DNA from: Cyclobacteriaceae bacterium
Lineage (GTDB): Bacteria; Bacteroidota; Bacteroidia; Cytophagales; Cyclobacteriaceae
Assembly (NCBI GenBank): GCA_025455445.1
Contig: JALOMN010000034.1
Span: forward strand, 1 to 10,807
Length of the DNA stretch: 10,807 bases
Direction of reading: 5' to 3'
The notes beneath the pieces were generated by a model. That model saw only the letters and a program-made list of their open reading frames with translations. It was not told the DNA's origin and did not search any database. Position 1 is the first letter of the stretch. Every line of letters begins with the position of its first letter. Of this stretch, positions 6,211 through 10,807 are shown piece by piece. Made by a program: the position numbers and the translations under genes.

Positions 6211-8958
6211 TTAGTTCTTCACGGGCCCTAAGTATTGATCATACCACAACAAAGCTTCACGAACAAAATCCGTACGTGGCACCAGGTGCCCGGATTCGTA
6301 AATGAAAATCTTTTTGTCTTTTGGAGGTGTACCCAACAAATCGAACATTGGCTTTTGTGAAGTTTCTACAGGGAAAAACATATCATATTTTCCATTCAGC
6401 ATTAGCACGGGCTGGGTAATACGTGGCAAGAAATTGATCTGATCTGCCTCAGGTAAAGCCTTTTGCATTTCCATGCCGCCTACATTTAATACAACTGCTT
6501 TAATTCTCTTTTCTACGGCCGGCATAATGCCACCCATAAAACCGCCCCAACTCCAACCCAGATAACCCACTTTATCGGCTTGAATATCCTTGCGGGTTTC
6601 AAGATAATCGATCGTCCGGCCAATGTCTTTGCGCCACATAATAACATGGTCTTTGTAGAAAACTGTTTCTTCTTGCAAGTCAGATTTCAACTCATCAGAT
6701 CGTTCGTTTGTACCTTTGTAAATCGGAATCACGATAGCACGGCCGCTTTTCAAAATGAAATCCAGTCGAATGGACACAATAGCATCATTATACTTTCTGG
6801 AATAAATATCTCCTGATCCCGGGAAAAAAATTATAGGCTGAAAAGGAGGTTTAGCGTTTTTTGGCAAGTAGAGGTAAGCCTGCATTCGTTCATTGTTGTA
6901 GGCGGCATCGAACGTTATCTTTTCTACTGTTGCTAATTCTTTTGGAGCCAATTGTTGCACACTGTCGTTCAATGGTTTTATATCGTAAGCATATTGCCGT
7001 TTAATAATTTCAAAAGTTTTGTCATCAACGGGTTTTTCTTTACGGTAATTGCGGAAGGCCATTGATACCTTAATATTCAGGTTGGTTAGTGTGGAGTCAT
7101 TGGATAGTTCCTTTATGCACCGAAATCCGTTGGCGGCACTTCTGTCCATGGGAGATTGCGTGTAGGCATCGTTAAAGGCATAGGTAGGGTCATTCCATCC
7201 TCCTCCAAGTATAAAGCGTTCTTGAGTTTCGGTTTCTGTGGAACACCATTCGCGTGCATTACCGGCAATGTCATAGACACCAAAGGTGCTAACACCACCA
7301 AGACTGCCAACAGGTGTTGTGCCCTTTCCATTAAAGTTGCTAAGTGGAGCGATATACTCGGTGCGAGAGGTTTCTGCCGCTACACTCCAATGAAAAATAG
7401 TGGGTAATTTTTTTCCAACAGATTCAGCAAAAGCGGCAGCTTCATACCAGGATATACCCGTGACAGGGTGATCTTTCATATCATCTGGATAAGAACCAGC
7501 TTCCCAGTTGGCAGGGCCTTGTCTTCCTGTGCGATCAACAAATTGTTTAATTCCCTCTTCGAAGGCTAATACTTTTCCTTCCTTATAAAAAGGAAATTTC
7601 CAGAACGATCGATTACCATAACCTCCGGCATCGACAAATTTTTTAAAGGCTTCATTCGTTACTTCAAACTTGTCAATTAAAAATTCACCCACATCTCGAT
7701 TGCCATAGGATTCAACGCCTACTATATACATGAGAGTGTTTTTTGCAGGAATGCGCACCATATTTTCGGGCAACGAACCTATGGAATCCATTTTTACGTT
7801 GACAATTTCTTTACCAAGCAATTGATAAACATTCGGTCCTGTATACTCAACTGTCTGATATCCTGATTTTTCAAATTTCAACCGGACGTAGTTTCTCTTA
7901 AATGTTGCTTCTTTTATGGGTGTGGTGCCCACTGAAATCCATTCCATATCCGGTCTTGTGTAGTCTTTCCAAAATACTTCAGCGCCTTCGGGGTTTGTAT
8001 TAACCGGAATGGTTACCGTAAGCCGTGCCCATAATTTAATGAGTGCCGAATCGTTGGGGATAATCTTTCTTGCTTCTTCTGCCATTTGATAGGTTTCCAA
8101 AGGCGGCCTGAAATTTTCATCTATTGACTTTTGTATGGCAGGCAGCAACTCATCCTTTGCCCGTTGTTTGTCGAGAAACTGGGGAACAAACCAGAACCCA
8201 ACCGCCACAAGCAAAACAATTGGCACAATCCAGCTAATGTATTTGATCTTTGATGAAGATATTTTCTTCTGTTCATTGACCTCTTTCCGCTGTACCGTAA
8301 TGGGGGCCGCGACTGTTTCTTTTTTTTGCTCTGAAGAAACTTTTGCAGTTCCGAGCGGACTCTTCATAGCATTGATGATGTCTTTTATGGCCCGGGCTAC
8401 TTTATTGATCTGATCGCGGTAAAGCACCTGGTTGGCGCTCTTGATTTGCTCATCATCTTTCGCGCGAAGTTGTCGATTTACTCCGGGCAGGCGATAGATA
8501 AAATCTACCGGACGCAAAACACTTTGCGTGACAAATTCAAAAAGTTTCTGGTCTTCATCATCCAGGTCATGAATACGGACCGGCAAAAATCGATCAGCGA
8601 TATTTCCATTTAAAAGTTTTATGCTCTTTCCGAACTTATCGGCCTCAATCAATTTTAAAAAAGGCAGCAGTTCATTTGACCACGCAAAAGATTTAGTGTC
8701 GCAATAGGTTTGCGACAGGATAGGAATGAAGATAATACATTTCAGTTTGCCTTCCAGGCTTTTATTTACGTTGTGAGTTTCGAGTAATCCATCATGTGCG
8801 TTGGAATCAAAATAAATCGAGATATCCTCTTTGAAAGTAGCATCGAGTTCCTTTTTAAGATTTTCAACAAATTCAGTAACCCATCCATCATACTTATTAT
8901 CTTTTTGACGATAGGAGATGAAGATGTCGTATTCAAAATCGGGGATGATAGAAGCCAT
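6211..8958 (-). CDS. TIR domain - membrane helix - PEGA-like - FGE-sulfatase-like - alpha/beta hydrolase fusion
   Basis: A 915-residue, five-part membrane protein. TIR domain (1-165): FEYDIFISYR (8-17), GWVTEFV (25-31), HDGLLETHNV (55-64), SQTYCDTKSFAWSNE (82-96), with WxxE and putative catalytic Glu96. A Lys-rich linker (200-238) precedes one membrane helix (about 239-262), so the rest is predicted outside the inner membrane. A PEGA-like beta segment follows (about 312-372; IPVNTNPEGAEVFW at 317-330). The SUMF1/FGE-like fold spans about 398-617 with VGEFLIDKFEVTN (423-435), HPVTGISWYEA (497-507), GNAREWC (566-572), LGGGWND (584-590) and GFRCIK (611-616). The cysteines of true formylglycine-generating enzymes after the GGxW motif are absent. 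The C-terminal dienelactone-hydrolase-type domain (about 680-912) has the nucleophile elbow GWSWGG (Ser803), Asp859 (NGKYD) and His891 (ESGH), an apparently complete triad. This tail is known behind Ser/Thr kinases; here TIR takes the kinase position. Substrate and function unknown. Confidence 0.87.
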   Translation of the reverse strand: MASIIPDFEYDIFISYRQKDNKYDGWVTEFVENLKKELDATFKEDISIYFDSNAHDGLLETHNVNKSLEGKLKCIIFIPILSQTYCDTKSFAWSNELLPFLKLIEADKFGKSIKLLNGNIADRFLPVRIHDLDDEDQKLFEFVTQSVLRPVDFIYRLPGVNRQLRAKDDEQIKSANQVLYRDQINKVARAIKDIINAMKSPLGTAKVSSEQKKETVAAPITVQRKEVNEQKKISSSKIKYISWIVPIVLLVAVGFWFVPQFLDKQRAKDELLPAIQKSIDENFRPPLETYQMAEEARKIIPNDSALIKLWARLTVTIPVNTNPEGAEVFWKDYTRPDMEWISVGTTPIKEATFKRNYVRLKFEKSGYQTVEYTGPNVYQLLGKEIVNVKMDSIGSLPENMVRIPAKNTLMYIVGVESYGNRDVGEFLIDKFEVTNEAFKKFVDAGGYGNRSFWKFPFYKEGKVLAFEEGIKQFVDRTGRQGPANWEAGSYPDDMKDHPVTGISWYEAAAFAESVGKKLPTIFHWSVAAETSRTEYIAPLSNFNGKGTTPVGSLGGVSTFGVYDIAGNAREWCSTETETQERFILGGGWNDPTYAFNDAYTQSPMDRSAANGFRCIKELSNDSTLTNLNIKVSMAFRNYRKEKPVDDKTFEIIKRQYAYDIKPLNDSVQQLAPKELATVEKITFDAAYNNERMQAYLYLPKNAKPPFQPIIFFPGSGDIYSRKYNDAIVSIRLDFILKSGRAIVIPIYKGTNERSDELKSDLQEETVFYKDHVIMWRKDIGRTIDYLETRKDIQADKVGYLGWSWGGFMGGIMPAVEKRIKAVVLNVGGMEMQKALPEADQINFLPRITQPVLMLNGKYDMFFPVETSQKPMFDLLGTPPKDKKIFIYESGHLVPRTDFVREALLWYDQYLGPVKN
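8399..8424 (+). repeat. 26-bp exact repeat shared by the two TIR genes (copy 2)
   Basis: This is the second copy of the block at 5647-5672, in the same orientation about 2.75 kb away. Recombination between the copies would delete the membrane, PEGA, FGE and hydrolase parts of the upstream gene. It would leave one TIR head joined to the TolB/TPR tail. Confidence 0.7.
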
Positions 8959-8966
8959 ATTATAAA

Positions 8967-9161
8967 CTAACTTTGGAAAATTAAATTGCTATGATTTGAC
9001 GAAGTGAATTTATGGAAGTAAAAGATAAGTAATTCTTTGATGGTTGAGGTTAGTTCTTTCTGAAACAAATCTACAAATTCTGTTATCCAGCCACTCTGGT
9101 TATCGTTGTGGCGGTAACTTATAAAAATATCGTATTCGTAGCCGGTCAAGATGGAAGACAT
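8967..9161 (-). pseudogene. Truncated third TIR paralogue (64 codons, N-terminal remnant)
   Basis: A 64-codon frame from ATG (9161) to TAG (8969-8967). Residues 8-39, including YEYDIFISYRHNDN and SGWITEFV, align closely with the first 40 residues of both downstream TIR proteins. Resemblance fades through LLIFYF (about 44-49, matching ISIYF of the paralogues). The last 15 residues then match nothing in the domain. It lacks the BB-loop region and the WxxE glutamate, so it cannot be a working TIR enzyme. The start is certain: a TGA lies in frame two codons upstream. The simplest reading is an internal deletion that joined the 5' end of a third TIR gene to the leader of the next one. The stop is 8 bases before the ATG at 8958, so it could still act as a translated leader for the 915-residue protein. 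I cannot exclude a real short protein. Confidence 0.7.
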
Positions 9162-9165
9162 ATTT

Positions 9166-9173
9166 CAAATATA
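9166..9173 (-). promoter_or_regulatory. TAnnTTTG -7 box immediately upstream of the TIR cluster
   Basis: TATATTTG on the minus strand matches all fixed bases of the Bacteroidota -7 element. It ends only 4 bases before the remnant's ATG at 9161, so transcription would begin at or within the start codon, giving a leaderless message or making the remnant region a leader. No TTG was found at the -33 distance. The box also lies in a 13-base palindrome (9160-9172: six-base arms around a central base). It could drive the whole TIR cluster. Confidence 0.4.
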
Positions 9174-9191
9174 AGTACTGAGTGCCGAAAA

Positions 9192-10121
9192 TTAACTAGC
9201 TATTTCAATCTTCACTTTTGTATTTTTTAACTTTTCATTTTTCAGGTTAGACAATACTTTATTCACGAGGTCTCGCTTCACAGAAACATACGATGAAAAG
9301 TCGAGGGTTGTAATTAATCCGATGTCATCACCTTGCAGCCCGCCTTTTTTTGTAAGTAAACCAACGATGTCTCCTTTGCTGATTTTGTCTTTCTTACCTG
9401 CACTGATATATAAGCATGTAAAGCGAGGTGGTGGCGGAAGTTTTAATTTTCCAGAGAGCGTTAATTCTTCCACAGATTTATCAATATAGGCAGGAAGGGT
9501 TTCATCATCTGCCAATACCAGGTAAGCCTGACCTTCGGCATGCATGCGAGCTGTGCGACCATTGCGATGGATAAACGACTCTTGCTGAAGTGGCAATTGG
9601 TAATGTACTACATGTTTTATTTCAGGAATATCTAACCCACGCGATGCCAGATCGGTAGCGATAAGCACATTGTGCGCCCCGCCACGAAAACGTATCAGAT
9701 TTTTCTCACGATCAATCTGTTCCATTGCACCGTGTAAAATACCATGTTCAAATTTATGTTCTTTAAAGAGCGTGCTGATGCGCTCTACAGCTTCGCGATG
9801 ATTGCAAAACACAAGGCACACTTCCTGGTTAAATCCAGCCACCAGTCGCATGAGTGTTTCCACCTTGTCAACACTTCTGGTGTGTACAACCCTCAATCGT
9901 AATTTTGATTCTGCCTCGTCCGCAAGAAAATCGACTGTTTCAGGATTTCGGAAAGGCAGAAAGTCAGGCAATTGTTCTAATCGGGTAGCTGACGTAAGAA
10001 GATGTTTTTGGTTTCCGCCAAGTGCTTTGAACAGTATCATCAGTTGATCCTGAAAACCCATCTGCAACGATTTATCAAATTCATCCAATACCACCAGTTT
10101 GCAACGATTTATCAAATTCAT
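9192..10121 (-). CDS. DEAD-box helicase, 3' fragment (RecA-like domain 2 plus DbpA RNA-binding domain)
   Basis: 309 residues from an ATG at 10121 that exists because of the duplication. Residues 1-7 are out-of-frame duplicate sequence. From CKLVVLDEFDKSLQMGF on it is true helicase, so motif II (DEFD, 13-16) is repeated here. Then come motif III SAT (44-46), the second RecA domain with VFCNHRE (104-110), motif V ATDLASRGLD (155-164) and motif VI HRNGRTAR (185-192, Ala in place of the usual Gly). The C-terminal DbpA RNA-binding domain (about 235-306) includes KGDIVGLL and GDDIGLI. It overlaps the upstream fragment by 41 bases, so reinitiation is conceivable but there is no evident ribosome site. 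Confidence 0.8.
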   Translation of the reverse strand: MNLINRCKLVVLDEFDKSLQMGFQDQLMILFKALGGNQKHLLTSATRLEQLPDFLPFRNPETVDFLADEAESKLRLRVVHTRSVDKVETLMRLVAGFNQEVCLVFCNHREAVERISTLFKEHKFEHGILHGAMEQIDREKNLIRFRGGAHNVLIATDLASRGLDIPEIKHVVHYQLPLQQESFIHRNGRTARMHAEGQAYLVLADDETLPAYIDKSVEELTLSGKLKLPPPPRFTCLYISAGKKDKISKGDIVGLLTKKGGLQGDDIGLITTLDFSSYVSVKRDLVNKVLSNLKNEKLKNTKVKIEIAS

Positions 10122-10137
10122 CCAAAACCACCAGTTT
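10064..10137. repeat. 37-bp tandem duplication, two copies, one mismatch
   Basis: Copies at 10064-10100 and 10101-10137 are directly adjacent and differ only at 10089 (t) versus 10126 (a). The minus strand of the unit encodes KLVVLDEFDKSLQ, the motif II region of the helicase. A 37-base unit shifts the frame by one, so one copy or four copies would be in frame, and two or three would not. Confidence 0.97.
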
Positions 10138-10554
10138 TACCGAGCGGGTATCAAATGATTTTCGTAAGATGTGATCACTCAACCGGCCAGGTGTGCCGAT
10201 GATCAGGGCAGGAGCTTCGCTGAGGTTATTCTGTTCAATTTTCATTGAATGTCCGCCATAACAAACACTTACCTTATAAGATGTTTTCATCGCTCTGAAA
10301 ACCTGTTCGATCTGGAGTGCCAATTCACGTGAAGGAGTCACAATCAAGGCTTGCACGCCTGGAGTATCCGCTTTTAGCTTATTAATTAAAGGGATTAAAA
10401 AGGCCAGCGTCTTGCCTGATCCGGTAGGAGCAAGCAGCATGAGATTAGCATGAGAGTTAGCCTTTTCAATGAATTCGATTTGCATTTCATTGAATGAAGC
10501 TATGGATAGATTCTTTAGAAATTCTGCGTATTGTGCAGTGAGATTAGGTTGCAT
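10081..10554 (-). CDS. DEAD-box helicase, 5' fragment (RecA-like domain 1)
   Basis: 157 residues ending in TGA at 10083-10081. Residues 1-152 are normal helicase; the last five (TGGIG) come from reading the duplicated copy out of frame. Motifs are the Q-motif region FNEMQ (21-25), motif I APTGSGKT (42-49, Walker A), Ia TPSREL (73-78), GG (100-101), Ib TPGR (121-124) and II DEFD (145-148). DEFD replaces DEAD, a form I recall from Bacteroidota relatives. The fragment has an ATP site but lacks motif III and the second RecA domain, so it should not unwind RNA alone. Confidence 0.8.
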   Translation of the reverse strand: MQPNLTAQYAEFLKNLSIASFNEMQIEFIEKANSHANLMLLAPTGSGKTLAFLIPLINKLKADTPGVQALIVTPSRELALQIEQVFRAMKTSYKVSVCYGGHSMKIEQNNLSEAPALIIGTPGRLSDHILRKSFDTRSVKLVVLDEFDKSLQTGGIG

Positions 10555-10558
10555 CAGT

Positions 10559-10566
10559 CAAAGGTA
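10559..10566 (-). promoter_or_regulatory. TAnnTTTG -7 box immediately upstream of the helicase
   Basis: TACCTTTG on the minus strand matches all fixed bases of the -7 consensus and ends 4 bases before the ATG at 10554. The predicted transcription start is at or one base before the start codon, implying a leaderless or nearly leaderless message. No TTG was found at the expected -33 distance, so the promoter is half-supported. Confidence 0.4.
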
Positions 10567-10679
10567 GCTTTATGCAGGCGTCTTTCCTGAATAAATTATT
10601 AAAGGACTTAAGAATCTAAGGTGTGAGACTTGATTACTGACCTCTATAGCTTGATTTTGAATAATAACCGTAATTTATT

Positions 10680-10807
10680 TTATGCTAGTACATTATAAAT
10701 TATTGCCGGATTGGTTTTGTTCTTTAATGAAACTTCACCTACCCGTTCACATTCAAAGGAAGTCTTTATTTTTTCATAAGATGCTTCATTGATGATTATC
10801 TGGCCAT
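10680..10807 (-). CDS. Class III adenylate/guanylate cyclase, C-terminal 41 residues (runs in from right edge)
   Basis: An open minus-strand frame enters at the right edge (first full codon 10805-10803) and stops at TAA (10682-10680). The 41 residues include GQIIINEASYEKI and VGEVSLKNKTNPAIIYNVL. These match the end of the class III nucleotidyl cyclase catalytic domain, where a G-I-I-I-N/S-E-A-T/S-Y strand and helix is followed by the V-G-x-x-x-L-K-x-K-x-x-P-x-x-x-Y-x-V tail. Such enzymes make cAMP or cGMP from ATP or GTP. All metal- and base-specifying residues lie upstream of this segment, so activity and substrate cannot be judged. The catalytic domain is at the extreme C-terminus. It sits 125 bases before the helicase start; that spacer shows no convincing terminator. 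Confidence 0.8.
   Translation of the reverse strand, partial: GQIIINEASYEKIKTSFECERVGEVSLKNKTNPAIIYNVLA

Larger units (their letters stand above)
9192..10554 (-). pseudogene. DbpA-type DEAD-box RNA helicase, frameshifted by a 37-bp tandem duplication
   Basis: Two overlapping minus-strand frames together make one DEAD-box ATP-dependent RNA helicase. The reading frame breaks at motif II because a 37-bp unit is present twice (10064-10100 and 10101-10137), adding one base modulo three. Collapsing one copy joins residue 152 of the upstream frame to MGFQDQ in the downstream frame, giving about 441 residues with every helicase motif. This is close to the usual DbpA length of about 450. DbpA-type helicases bind the 23S rRNA peptidyl-transferase region through their C-terminal domain and assist 50S assembly. 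The start ATG at 10554 is fixed by an in-frame TGA two codons upstream. The gene could be a true null allele, a phase-variable locus, or a sequencing or assembly error. If the error reading is right, the gene is simply intact. Confidence 0.85.

Noticed and set aside
4020..9161. Calling the TIR cluster an anti-phage defence island
   Set aside because: No Thoeris ThsA-like partner, nuclease, CBASS effector or mobile-element sign is in the window. The tails point at least as well to membrane signalling, so defence remains only a possibility.
10064..10137. Programmed ribosomal frameshift in the helicase
   Set aside because: No slippery heptamer with a downstream structure was apparent, and the tandem duplication fully explains the frame break.

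Overview
The window reads as a chromosomal segment of a Bacteroidota bacterium, most likely Cytophagales-like. The grounds are AT-leaning base composition, several matches to the Bacteroidota -7 promoter box TAnnTTTG, near-absence of strong Shine-Dalgarno sites, and the gene families present. No rRNA, tRNA, CRISPR array, insertion sequence or integrase was seen. All recognisable genes lie on the minus strand, so transcription runs from high to low coordinates. No stretch longer than about 170 bases lacks a gene.

Right edge (10807 to 9192): the last 41 residues of a class III adenylate/guanylate cyclase enter the window. A 125-base spacer follows, then a DbpA-type DEAD-box RNA helicase. The helicase reading frame is broken by a 37-bp tandem duplication lying exactly over motif II (DEFD). 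Removing one copy restores a normal protein of about 441 residues.

Centre (9161 to 4020): three tandem genes begin with closely related TIR domains. The first is a 64-codon remnant that stops inside the TIR domain. The second is a 915-residue fusion: TIR, one membrane helix, PEGA-like domain, FGE-sulfatase (SUMF1-like) domain, alpha/beta hydrolase. The third is a 726-residue fusion: TIR, one membrane helix, TolB/CadC-like domain, TPR-like repeats. Spacings of 8 and 10 bases suggest one transcript. Both full proteins keep the WxxE glutamate expected of NAD-cleaving TIR domains. Both are predicted to have the TIR domain in the cytoplasm and the large C-terminal module outside the inner membrane. 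The C-terminal modules resemble those found elsewhere behind Ser/Thr kinase or cyclase domains, so the TIR domain seems to take the place of the usual signalling head. This is the most interesting part of the window. Its function is unknown: NAD-based signalling, stress sensing and defence are all open.

Left side (3850 to 1): three ordinary metabolic genes with their own spacers. They are an exported M28 zinc aminopeptidase with a PA-like insert, a Gfo/Idh/MocA oxidoreductase, and the first 315 residues of an ALDH3-class aldehyde dehydrogenase that runs off the left edge. A good promoter match precedes the dehydrogenase and a weaker one precedes the oxidoreductase. Nothing ties these three to the TIR cluster beyond shared strand.
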